Source: DATGUA01 sp035301545 (lineage in GTDB: Bacteria; Bacillota; Clostridia; Tissierellales; Tissierellaceae). Taken from it: 26,285 bases of DNA. A model generated the notes under the pieces. That model saw only the letters and a list, made by a program, of their open reading frames with translations. It did no database searches and was not told where the DNA came from. Numbering within the stretch: position 1 is the stretch's first letter; every line of letters starts with the position of its first letter. The stretch covers positions 1 to 26,285 of the forward strand of contig DATGUA010000019.1 of the NCBI GenBank assembly GCA_035301545.1, given 5' to 3'. The translations under genes were made by a program, and so were the position numbers. Positions 8,438 to 16,038 of the stretch are shown here, piece by piece.

Positions 8438-9070
8438 ATGAATGATCAAATTCAAGATAATCGAGTAAGAATATTAGAAATGCAAGTAATGGAATGTAAA
8501 AAAGAAATTAATTTAATACTGGAAGCAAATGAAAGATATTTTTATCTAATAGAAAGTCTTATTAAGTTTTTAGCTAATAAAAATGATGAAGAGTCAAAAT
8601 TAAATAATAAAGAACTGCTAGATATGAAGAATTTTAGAAAAGACTTAGCTGATATTAAGGATGAGATTATATTCTTAAAAGATGAAATAAAATCTATTCA
8701 AAGTAATGAAGAAAAAGTTCATAATAAATTTATAGACATCTCTAATTCAAATTCAGAAGATATAAATAAACTTGAAGAAATAATTAAGGACATTTATAGA
8801 CCAATAGATTACAATGACAATGATAATGATACTAATGATAATGATGCTAATGACAATGATACAAATGATAATGATACATCAAAGATAGAGGAAAATTCTC
8901 AGGAAGAATATAGAGATTTTAATACTGAAGATGAATATATAGATGGGAGTTATCAAATAGATAGATTTAGTTCTGAACATATAGAAAATAAAGAAAGTCA
9001 AAATCAAGAAATAGAAGAAGAAGAAAAAAGAAGTAGTTTATCTTCATTTCTCTTTAATAGAGATGAATAA
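8438..9070 (+). CDS. Acidic coiled-coil protein with Asn-Asp repeat
   Basis: 210 residues from ATG 8438, which has AAGGGG eleven bases upstream; the longer frame from GTG 8402 lacks a site. Residues about 8-115 are heptad-rich and charged, predicting a coiled coil. Residues 126-146 are an NDNDT-type tract encoded by about four 15-bp units (8813-8875). The rest is a very acidic low-complexity tail ending 'SSLSSFLFNRDE'. There are no cysteines, no signal peptide and no membrane segment. Function is unknown. The acidic repeat could bind cations or act as a flexible spacer; that is inference. It shares a divergent promoter region with the minus-strand gene at 7644-8297. Confidence 0.75.
   Translation: MNDQIQDNRVRILEMQVMECKKEINLILEANERYFYLIESLIKFLANKNDEESKLNNKELLDMKNFRKDLADIKDEIIFLKDEIKSIQSNEEKVHNKFIDISNSNSEDINKLEEIIKDIYRPIDYNDNDNDTNDNDANDNDTNDNDTSKIEENSQEEYRDFNTEDEYIDGSYQIDRFSSEHIENKESQNQEIEEEEKRSSLSSFLFNRDE
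8813..8875 (+). repeat. In-frame 15-bp minisatellite coding for NDNDT units
   Basis: Copies of AATGAYAATGATRCN follow one another with only third-base and few other changes. They are in phase with the reading frame and yield NDNDT, NDNDA, NDNDT, NDNDT after one extra ND pair. Such tracts change length easily by slippage. Confidence 0.85.
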
Positions 9071-9111
9071 AATAATAGATAGACATAATTAATACTAAAA
9101 AATATATGACT

Positions 9112-9160
9112 AAAAAGGTTGCTTAGTAATTGATTGATCAGTTATTAAACAACCTTTTTG
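9112..9160 (+). terminator. rho-independent terminator after the coiled-coil gene
   Basis: AAAAAGGTTG (9112-9121) pairs with CAACCTTTTT (9150-9159), and the inner part TTAGTAATTGAT pairs with GATCAGTTATTAA. The symmetric A and T runs allow termination on the plus strand. Confidence 0.8.
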
Positions 9161-9433
9161 TGCTTTTAAAAGATCTTATTAAAAAGCCATGTTCAATAAA
9201 ATAACTCAAAGATTTCAGACCTAAAATTAAAATGTAGGAGAATAATATAGAAATAAATTAATAGAATATTAATATAAGATTAATTTATATTCTAATACTA
9301 AAAAGATTAACAAAATTTAAATAGTAGACCTATAAATATACTGAAAGTTTGTACCATTTGCACAAAAGAGATGATAGATAGTATAGTAGGACACTTAATT
9401 TAGTAACTAAAATATAATAGGAGGAGTGATTTT
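9160..9433 (+). promoter_or_regulatory. Upstream region and promoter of the NCS2 permease
   Basis: This gap holds no gene. A likely promoter is TTGCAC (9358-9363), 18 bases, TATAGT (9382-9387). A weak AT-only inverted repeat (AGAATAT...ATATTCT, about 9262-9292) lies before it. I looked for a purine riboswitch and found no conserved core. Confidence 0.45.
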
Positions 9434-10948
9434 ATGTCTAAGCAAGAATATCCTTGGTTTATTAAAGAGGATGTAGATGGATTTTTTTCATTATTCCAGA
9501 ATAATTTAGCTAATTTTGTAGTGATTGCAATTTCGATGATAGCTATGGGATATCCGGCTGATATTGTATATGGAAGAGTTATCCCAGGTGCTGCTATTAG
9601 TGTATTATTTGGAAATCTTTATTATGCTAATATGGCTAGAAAATTAGCTGAAAAAGAGGGTAGGACTGATGTAACAGCTCTATCTTATGGAGTTAGTACA
9701 CCACCGATGTTTATCTACCTATTTGGAATACTAAAACCAGCATTAGATTTAACAGGTGATCCAGAGATAGCATGGAAAATTGGATTAGCTGCTACTTTCC
9801 TAGGTGGAGTAGTTGAGGTTTTAGGTAGCTTAATTGGAAATTGGATGAGAAAAAACCTTCCACGAGCTGCTATGTTAGGTGCTTTAGCAGGAGTTGCTTT
9901 TGCTGTAATAGGAGGGCAAATGTTTTTTAATACTTTTGAAGCACCAATAATTGGGGCTTTTGTACTTATAACAATATTAATAGGATTTTTAGCTAAGAAA
10001 CAGATGCCTTTCAAAATACCTACATCTCTATTTGCAATAGTAATAGGTACAGTACTAGCATATGTAGTAGGGGAAGCCAATCCAAATGCAATAGCTGAAG
10101 GTGCATCAACTATAGGTTTTTATCCACCTCTACCTACTCTTGCTGTTATAGATGGCTTTAGACATTTATTTGGAACTATGATAGGCTTATTAGCAGTATT
10201 AATTCCTATTTCAGCTTATAACTTCATCGAGACTATGAATAATGTCGAAGCAATGGCCTCTGCTGGTGACGACTATAATGTTACAGAGACATTAGTTGTA
10301 GATGGAGTAGGTACAATTATAGGAAGTTTATTTGGAAGTACTTTCCCAACTACTGTATATCTTGCATCTATTAGTGCAAAATGGATGGGTGCAGGAAGAG
10401 GATATTCTATAGTAAATGGATTTGTATTTTTAATTACTGCTACATTTGGGGTTATTGCTGCTATGTCAAAGATTATACCATTATCAGTAATATCACCTAT
10501 ATTAGTATTTGTAGGTATGTCAATGGTGGCTCAAGCTTTCACAGCAGTAAAAGAAAGTCACTACCCAGCTGTTGTATTAGCAATGTTTCCAGCTTTAGCT
10601 AATTATTTAGCCAGTAACTTTGCTGATGTAGGAGATGCTCTAGCAACAGAAGTATCAGCTTCTGTACTACCATTAAGTCAAGGATTTATGTTCGTAGCTA
10701 TTATATGGGGGGCCATATTAGCCTATTCAATTGATGGAGATCTACGGAAAGCAGGAAATACCTCATTTATAGGAGCCATATTAGCATCAATAGGATTTAT
10801 CCATGCTCCACAATTAGCCTTTTTATATGATTATAAATATACTTTAGCTTATATAGTAGTAGGTGGAGCTCTTTGGATATATAGTGTAGTATTAACAGAG
10901 CCAGAAGATGAAGCTGAGAGGCTGAAAAATCAAATAGCTACAGATTAA
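9434..10948 (+). CDS. NCS2-family nucleobase permease
   Basis: A 504-residue integral membrane protein with about 12-14 hydrophobic segments, belonging to the xanthine/uracil/vitamin C permease group. Family marks are 'FQNNLANFVVIAISM' near the start, 'DVTALSYGVSTPPMF', 'YNFIETMNNVEAMASAGDDY' (the substrate-binding QE/ExxN-type region between helices 8 and 9), and 'SLFGSTFPTTVYL', where many relatives have G(S/T)...TTTY. ATG 9434 has GGAGGAG nine bases upstream. It stands alone between two terminators. Whether it carries purine, uracil or another base is not decided by these motifs. The 'ETMNN' region is closer to the AzgA-like and uncharacterised subgroups than to classical uracil permeases. 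Confidence 0.85.
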   Translation: MSKQEYPWFIKEDVDGFFSLFQNNLANFVVIAISMIAMGYPADIVYGRVIPGAAISVLFGNLYYANMARKLAEKEGRTDVTALSYGVSTPPMFIYLFGILKPALDLTGDPEIAWKIGLAATFLGGVVEVLGSLIGNWMRKNLPRAAMLGALAGVAFAVIGGQMFFNTFEAPIIGAFVLITILIGFLAKKQMPFKIPTSLFAIVIGTVLAYVVGEANPNAIAEGASTIGFYPPLPTLAVIDGFRHLFGTMIGLLAVLIPISAYNFIETMNNVEAMASAGDDYNVTETLVVDGVGTIIGSLFGSTFPTTVYLASISAKWMGAGRGYSIVNGFVFLITATFGVIAAMSKIIPLSVISPILVFVGMSMVAQAFTAVKESHYPAVVLAMFPALANYLASNFADVGDALATEVSASVLPLSQGFMFVAIIWGAILAYSIDGDLRKAGNTSFIGAILASIGFIHAPQLAFLYDYKYTLAYIVVGGALWIYSVVLTEPEDEAERLKNQIATD

Positions 10949-11044
10949 TAATAGGAAATGAAATAATTTAAATTTAGTCTAGATTCTAAACTTATTTTAC
11001 TACTCTTTAAAGAAATTTAATTTCTTGTTTAATTGCTATTATAG

Positions 11045-11118
11045 GGAAAGATTCCTCTGATTATTGCTTATTATCATAAACAATATTATATCAAAGGTCT
11101 TTCCTTTTTTATATTTTT
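11045..11118 (+). terminator. Terminator of the NCS2 permease gene
   Basis: GGAAAGATTCCTCTGAT (11045-11061) pairs imperfectly with ATCAAAGGTCTTTCC (11090-11104), followed by TTTTTTATATTTTT. Confidence 0.7.
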
Positions 11119-11441
11119 ATATGAGAAAAGTACTATTTCATATCAAATTATCAAGTGGTAGTCAATATTATAATTTTAAGATTTATTTTCTTCTAATATA
11201 CACCATCCTAAAAAAGCATATATAATAAAAAACTATAAATAATCTAATAATAAATAAGACATATAATTGCTCAATATTTTAAATTATAATAACTAATTAT
11301 ATCTTAAATTAATATTTTTCAGAAGTATTTATATATTTATATTATATTTAAATTAATATTAATTAGTTTAAAATTTAGAAATATTATTTGATAATAATAA
11401 AAATGACTTATATTATGGTAGATATTACATATCCTCCATAT
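11119..11441 (+). other. Extremely AT-rich gene-free stretch before ssrA
   Basis: About 320 bases made almost entirely of A and T, with no open frame having a start site and no RNA motif I recognise. It ends directly at the ssrA promoter, so its right part may act as an UP element for RNA polymerase. Confidence 0.5.
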
Positions 11442-11470
11442 TTGACATAGTGGCATAACCTTGCTATAAT
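11442..11470 (+). promoter_or_regulatory. Consensus sigma-A promoter of ssrA
   Basis: TTGACA (11442-11447), 17 bases, TATAAT (11465-11470): both hexamers match consensus exactly at ideal spacing. The transcript would start near 11477, leaving about 30 bases to be trimmed from the 5' end of the mature tmRNA at 11507. Confidence 0.92.
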
Positions 11471-11506
11471 TATGTATACAATAAATGACTTATGATTTTA
11501 ATCTAT

Positions 11507-11861
11507 GGGGACGAATCTGGTTTCGATGGGGATGTGGAATCGAGAATAGCGAGTCGTTGTCGCCAAGCAACGTAAAAAGTGGCAAAAAGATTTAAACGCA
11601 AACGAAGATAATTTTGCATTTGCAGCTTAATTAAAGCTGTTCGTCTTACTCGAGTAGCCCACGGCTTGGGATAAGACGCCAACTTAGTGGGGAACCGAGC
11701 TAGGCAAAGCTTTGAGCCTAGAACGGAACTTATGAAGCTACCAAAACTGAAATCCTGTCAGTAGGAGTTCAGTAGAGGGAATCTTAAACTACTGACTGCA
11801 CTCGGAGAAATTCTTGTGGAAATATCTTCACACGTGGGTTCGACTCCCACCGTCTCCACCA
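11507..11861 (+). ncRNA. ssrA: Transfer-messenger RNA (tmRNA, SsrA)
   Basis: A 355-nt one-piece tmRNA. The 5' GGGGACG pairs with CGTCTCC before the encoded 3' CCA, forming the alanine acceptor stem. The 5' end continues 'GGTTTCGA' and the 3' end has the T-arm 'GTGGGTTCGACTCCCAC'. The tag frame begins at GCA 11598 and ends at TAA 11628-11630, giving ANEDNFAFAA, so the finished tag is (A)ANEDNFAFAA. The middle contains the pseudoknot region. It rescues stalled ribosomes with SmpB (2681) and tags the product for proteolysis. The tag end FAA instead of the common LAA is noted separately. Confidence 0.97.
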
Positions 11862-11870
11862 TACATAGAG

Positions 11871-11905
11871 AAAAAGACTCTAGTGATCATCACTAGAGTC
11901 TTTTT
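11871..11905. terminator. Bidirectional terminator between ssrA and catalase
   Basis: GACTCTAGTGA (11876-11886), loop TCA, TCACTAGAGTC (11890-11900), flanked by five A on the left and five T on the right. It can stop ssrA on the plus strand and the catalase gene on the minus strand. Confidence 0.92.
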
Positions 11906-11910
11906 AATAT

Positions 11911-13974
11911 TTATTTTCTATTCCAGAATCTTTTTTGTGCAATTGCAGCTACAAATTCATCTTCAAAGTTATCATTATTGTCAGCATGTACAACACCTTC
12001 TGGATTATCATTTTCCATTTTATCTATTAAAGATTTTCCAGTCGATGCTATACCTATTGGTTTATAATGTTTATATCCATCATAGTAAAATTCCATAATA
12101 GATTGTTCAAATTCTTTTTGTTTATCTGATTTACCTCCAACAATGTAGAATGAGTCATATAAAACTGGGAATTTTGATGTAAAAGTTTCATCTACTTCTA
12201 ATTGAGTGCCATCATCTCCTGTAACTATACCTAATTTTTGACTAACAATATCTACAAATACTCTATGATCTTTTACTACCTCTAAAACCCTTTTTACTTC
12301 TTTACTGTTAAACCCATCTCCGATTAATACAGCAAGCTTCTGTGTATCAGCATAACTATTTGTATTAGCCATACTAAGGGCTGGAGAAGTGTTAGTTACA
12401 TTGACATGAGAATTTTTAGGAGCTTCTACACCAATATTTTCAGCAATAGTAGTTGCCATTTCCTTATCTACATTAGCCCACATTTCAACATTTTCTTCTT
12501 TAATATCTTTACGTTTTACATATTGAAGATGATAAATAAATGTATCTACTAAATCTTTTTTCTCAAAATCAGCTAAGCTATTCCAAAATAATCTTGCTTG
12601 TGAAAAATGGTCTTTAAATGATTCACTAGGAGCTTCACTACTGATATATCCTTCTACTTTTTCAGGATAATGTACATAACCACCTTCCTCTGCAGAAGAT
12701 TCTTCTGGAGTATTGGCAGCTAATGAATTCTTATGGTAATTTACATAATCAATATCGATTCTATACTTAGAATGACCGTCTCGATTATTAGTATTTATTT
12801 GAGAAATAGGTCTATTTATTGGTATTTCATTAAGATTTCCAGTTCCAAGTCTATGGTAATCTGTATCTCTATAAGCAAATAGTCTCCCTTGCAAAACAGG
12901 GTCATTAGAAGGATGAATTCCTGGAACAAGAGTAGCAGGATCAAAAGATGATTGTTCTTCTTCTGCAAAGAAATTATTTACTAATCTATTTAATGTTAAA
13001 TTACCTATGATTTCAACAGGGATTATTTCCTCTGGCCACAATTTGGTAGAATCTAAAACGTCAAAATCATATTTAAATTCATCTTTCTCAGGAATTAATT
13101 GTACTCCTAATTCATATTCAGGATAAGCACCATTTTCTACTGCTTCTACAATATCTCTACGATGAAAATCTGGATCAACTCCACCAATAATACCAGATTC
13201 ATCTAATAATAGAGAATGAACTCCAAGTTTAGGTTTCCATGTAAATCTTGCAAATGTTGATTTACCTTCCTTATTTACAAATCTAAAAGTATTAATAGGC
13301 CATCCTTCCATCATTCTCCAACTTCTAGGACGTCCTCTAAGAGACATAAGCCACATTACCATATGGGCTGATTCTTGATTACTTACTACATAATCCCAAA
13401 ATTCATTATGAGCTACAGTAGCTTGTGGTATATCTGTAATTGGATTTGGTTTTGCTGCATGAACTACATCCATAAATTTTATAGCATCTGCAAGTATGAA
13501 ACAAGGAAATTGTAAAGATAACATATCATAATTTCCTTCTTGAGTATAAAATTTAACTGCAAATCCACGTATATCTACGGCAGTATCTTTAGAACCCTTA
13601 CTACCGATAAAATTAGAAAATCTAGTAAAGACTGGAGTTATAGTACCAGGTTTCTGTAGAAAGTCTGCTACAGTATATTCTTTCATAGATTTAGTAAGTT
13701 CAAAATCACCATATAATCCAAAGCCTCTAGCATGAACAAGCTTTTCAGGAATTCTCTCTCGACTAAGACGAGATTGTTTTCTATAAAAGTGACTATCCTG
13801 AAGTAGTAAAGGTCCACGTTTTCCAGCTCTTAAACTCCATCTATCATTAGAAATTTTGAAGCCAGTGTCACTTGTCATTTTCTTGTCTGCACCAGTGCTA
13901 TTTTCCCGATGATGTTCCAGTTGTTCTTGCTTTTCATTATCATTAACTGGAGGAGTGTTTTCTTCTTTATTCAT
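11911..13974 (-). CDS. katE: Large-subunit catalase with C-terminal DJ-1/PfpI-like domain
   Basis: 687 residues from ATG 13974 (AGGATGG seven bases upstream; the 13992 start lacks a site). The heme catalase core runs to about residue 500. It shows the distal His81 in 'LVHARGFGLYG' and the heme-ligand motif 'RLFAYRDTDYHRLG' (Tyr368, Arg375). From about 550 to the end is the flavodoxin-like/DJ-1 domain of the HPII type ('LAVLIGDGFNSKEV'). It should split H2O2 in the cytoplasm. Odd: where almost all catalases have DLVGNNTPxFF, this one has 'DMLSLQFPCFI' (150-160), so the catalytic Asn is replaced (Leu154/Gln155), and 'GIHTF' is 'PINTF'. It may be a divergent catalase subgroup with altered activity. 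A PerR-like box lies upstream. Confidence 0.9.
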   Translation of the reverse strand: MNKEENTPPVNDNEKQEQLEHHRENSTGADKKMTSDTGFKISNDRWSLRAGKRGPLLLQDSHFYRKQSRLSRERIPEKLVHARGFGLYGDFELTKSMKEYTVADFLQKPGTITPVFTRFSNFIGSKGSKDTAVDIRGFAVKFYTQEGNYDMLSLQFPCFILADAIKFMDVVHAAKPNPITDIPQATVAHNEFWDYVVSNQESAHMVMWLMSLRGRPRSWRMMEGWPINTFRFVNKEGKSTFARFTWKPKLGVHSLLLDESGIIGGVDPDFHRRDIVEAVENGAYPEYELGVQLIPEKDEFKYDFDVLDSTKLWPEEIIPVEIIGNLTLNRLVNNFFAEEEQSSFDPATLVPGIHPSNDPVLQGRLFAYRDTDYHRLGTGNLNEIPINRPISQINTNNRDGHSKYRIDIDYVNYHKNSLAANTPEESSAEEGGYVHYPEKVEGYISSEAPSESFKDHFSQARLFWNSLADFEKKDLVDTFIYHLQYVKRKDIKEENVEMWANVDKEMATTIAENIGVEAPKNSHVNVTNTSPALSMANTNSYADTQKLAVLIGDGFNSKEVKRVLEVVKDHRVFVDIVSQKLGIVTGDDGTQLEVDETFTSKFPVLYDSFYIVGGKSDKQKEFEQSIMEFYYDGYKHYKPIGIASTGKSLIDKMENDNPEGVVHADNNDNFEDEFVAAIAQKRFWNRK

Positions 13975-14016
13975 ATTATGCCATCCTTTCATAAGTATAA
14001 TTAAACTATTTCTGTA

Positions 14017-14031
14017 TTATTGTGATCATAA
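14017..14031. promoter_or_regulatory. Possible PerR operator upstream of the catalase
   Basis: TTATTGTGATCATAA matches the PerR box TTATAATNATTATAA at 11 of 14 fixed positions. It lies about 43 bases before the catalase start, in the region shared with the divergent ndk gene. PerR represses catalase genes in many Firmicutes. In so AT-rich a genome the match could be chance. Confidence 0.35.
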
Positions 14032-14128
14032 TGTCCAAATTTATACAATTCTTCAATTTGTTTTATTAAAGACTATGTGATTAAAGATATTATGAATATA
14101 CTTTATATGTGATAAGACAAGTATAAAA

Positions 14129-14157
14129 TTGTGCTTATGGTATAATAATTATATTAT
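14129..14157 (+). promoter_or_regulatory. Possible ndk promoter
   Basis: TTGTGC (14129-14134), 17 bases, TATTAT (14152-14157). Spacing is good, the -35 is moderate, and the start of ndk is 25 bases downstream. Confidence 0.35.
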
Positions 14158-14181
14158 GTAGAATATACAGGGAGGAAGATG

Positions 14182-14580
14182 ATGGAAAAAACATTTATAA
14201 TGATAAAAAGTGATGGAGTAGAAAGAGGATTAATAGGAGAAATTATAAATAGAATAGAGAAAAAAGGATTTAAAATTTTAAAAGCTAAACTATTTCAACC
14301 AGATAGAGCATTAGTAGAAGAACATTATAAAGAACATGGTGAGAAACCATTTTTTAATGAATTAGTAGATTATATATTAGAAGGACCTGTTATGGCTTTA
14401 CAAGTAGAGGGTGAAGATTCAATAAAAGTCATGCGTAATATGATAGGAGACAAAGATCCAAAAATAGCTACCCCTGGATCTATAAGAGGAGATTTTGCTA
14501 ATTCTATAACTAAAAATATAATTCATGGATCTGATTCTTCTGAAAGTGCAGATCGTGAGTTAAAATTATGGTTTAAATAG
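14182..14580 (+). CDS. ndk: Nucleoside diphosphate kinase
   Basis: 132 residues, at the short end for this family. It transfers the gamma phosphate from ATP to nucleoside diphosphates through a phospho-histidine. It opens 'MEKTFIMIKSDGVERGLIGE' (nucleotide-site Lys). The catalytic His is in 'NIIHGSDSSESA', and 'GSIRGDFA' carries the Kpn-loop-following Arg. ATG 14182 was chosen over ATG 14179 because GGGAGG (14170-14175) is six bases away instead of three. It stands alone, divergent from the catalase. All key residues are present. Confidence 0.96.
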   Translation: MEKTFIMIKSDGVERGLIGEIINRIEKKGFKILKAKLFQPDRALVEEHYKEHGEKPFFNELVDYILEGPVMALQVEGEDSIKVMRNMIGDKDPKIATPGSIRGDFANSITKNIIHGSDSSESADRELKLWFK

Positions 14581-14764
14581 ATTTAAAATTCCATAAATAT
14601 CCATAAACTTAAAATCGAAAAATCATTGACAAAACTTGATTTATCTACCTTCATATATGATAGGTTAATGGACAAAATAGAATTATAAATATTTTCTACA
14701 TTTAATTAATGATTTTTAGATTAAAGATTATTTATGAAAATCTAAGTATGAAAGGAGAATGTTT

Positions 14765-15925
14765 ATGGATACTTTGACTATACAAGACTTACAAAAATTA
14801 GTAGATTTAGAAGATGAACAATTTATATCTATTTATATGCCAACATACAGTAGTGGAGTAGATATAAGACAAAATCCAGTAAGATTGAAACAATTATTAA
14901 GAAAGGCAGAAGCTGAACTTTATAATTTAGAGATGAGAAAAGAAGAAATTGAAATACTTTTAAAACCTGGAACTACACTTGTAAGTGAAACAAGATTCTG
15001 GCAAAATCAAAGTGAAGGATTAGCTTTATTCATTCATTCTGATGGTATAGAATATTTTAGACTTCCAATAAGCTTTAAAGAATCTATGACCATATCAAAT
15101 AAAATTTATATTAAACCTTTATTACCTTTATTTAGTGGAAATGGACAATTTAATATTTTAGCTTTAAGTAAAAATGAAAATAGATTATTTAGATGTACAA
15201 GGCAAAATATTGTAGAAATAGAACTAAAAGATGGACCTGAAAATATTTATGATATGAAAGTAGATGACGACCCAAAAACTAGATTATTACTTCGTATATC
15301 TAGTCCAACACAATCAAATGGTTTAATAGATAATATGGTAAGTCAAGGTCAAGCAAATGAAAATGATTATGAAAAAAATAAATTAACTAAATACTTTAGA
15401 GCAATAGATAAAGCTTTATTAGATACAGAAAGTAACAATGTTCCTCTAATATTAGCTGGTGTAGATTATTTAATTCCTATATATAGAGAGAAAAGTAATC
15501 ATCCATATATAGTAAAAGAGTTTATAAAAGGAAATCCTGAAAATCTATCACCAGAGCAAATCCACGAAAAAGCATGGAAAATAGTAGAACCAATATTTAC
15601 AAAAGATCAAGAAAAAGCAAAAGAAATGTATAATCAATATTCAGGACAAAGAAATAATTTATATTTAAATACATTAGATGATATTATACCGGCAGCCTAT
15701 AGTGGACAAGTAGAATTCCTATTTTTAGATAATGAAATAGATAAATGGGGTAAATTTGATCATAAGAAAAATAAGATAGAAATTCATGAAAAAGAAAATG
15801 TAAATAATGAGGATCTTATGGAATATGTTTCAATTCTAACTTTATCAAGAGGTGGAAAAGTATTTGCAATGGATTCACAAGAAATTCCAGATGAAAAGTC
15901 TATAGCTGCAGTATTAAGATATTAA
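14765..15925 (+). CDS. baeRF-family protein (bacterial eRF1/Pelota-like)
   Basis: 386 residues from ATG 14765 (AAAGGAG seven bases upstream; 14759 is too close to it). The pattern 'FISIYMPTYSSGVDIRQNP', then 'RLKQLLRKAE', then 'FNILALSKNENRLFRCT', then 'PLILAGVDYLIPIYRE' is that of bacterial/archaeal relatives of eukaryotic release factor eRF1 (baeRF families, probably family 3 or 7). The fold is expected to have an N-terminal domain (about 1-120), a central RNase H-like domain and a C-terminal L7Ae-like domain. At residues 194-196 a QGQ lies where eRF1 has its peptidyl-hydrolysing GGQ, just ahead of the helix leading to 'LILAG'. A ribosome-linked role such as freeing stalled chains is inferred from family, not shown. 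It stands alone with its own terminator. Confidence 0.72.
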   Translation: MDTLTIQDLQKLVDLEDEQFISIYMPTYSSGVDIRQNPVRLKQLLRKAEAELYNLEMRKEEIEILLKPGTTLVSETRFWQNQSEGLALFIHSDGIEYFRLPISFKESMTISNKIYIKPLLPLFSGNGQFNILALSKNENRLFRCTRQNIVEIELKDGPENIYDMKVDDDPKTRLLLRISSPTQSNGLIDNMVSQGQANENDYEKNKLTKYFRAIDKALLDTESNNVPLILAGVDYLIPIYREKSNHPYIVKEFIKGNPENLSPEQIHEKAWKIVEPIFTKDQEKAKEMYNQYSGQRNNLYLNTLDDIIPAAYSGQVEFLFLDNEIDKWGKFDHKKNKIEIHEKENVNNEDLMEYVSILTLSRGGKVFAMDSQEIPDEKSIAAVLRY

Positions 15926-15934
15926 ATTGATAAT

Positions 15935-15972
15935 AAAAAATCCTATAATCAAAAGGTTGTAGGATTTTTTTA
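15935..15972 (+). terminator. Terminator after the baeRF gene
   Basis: AATCCTATAATC (15939-15950) pairs with GGTTGTAGGATT (15955-15966) over twelve bases including G-U pairs, followed by a T run. Confidence 0.85.
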
Positions 15973-16038
15973 TTATTTCCAAAAGGTTTATTATATGATA
16001 AAATAACAACAATAAGAATAAAGGATGTGTATATCAAA

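Noticed and set aside
8813..8875. Tandem repeats as a possible CRISPR array
   Set aside because: Units are 15 bp, contiguous, in frame with an acidic protein and lack spacers. No CRISPR repeats or cas genes were seen.
9160..9433. Purine riboswitch before the NCS2 permease
   Set aside because: None of the conserved purine-riboswitch core sequences is present; only a weak AT hairpin and a promoter were found.
11814..12098. Open reading frame on the plus strand overlapping the tmRNA 3' end
   Set aside because: It overlaps the tmRNA acceptor and T-arm and runs antisense through the catalase gene; no start site and no family.
14626..14659. Promoter for the baeRF gene with TTGACA at 14626
   Set aside because: The -35 is perfect, but no -10 hexamer lies at 16-18 bases; the nearest candidates are 20 or more bases away.
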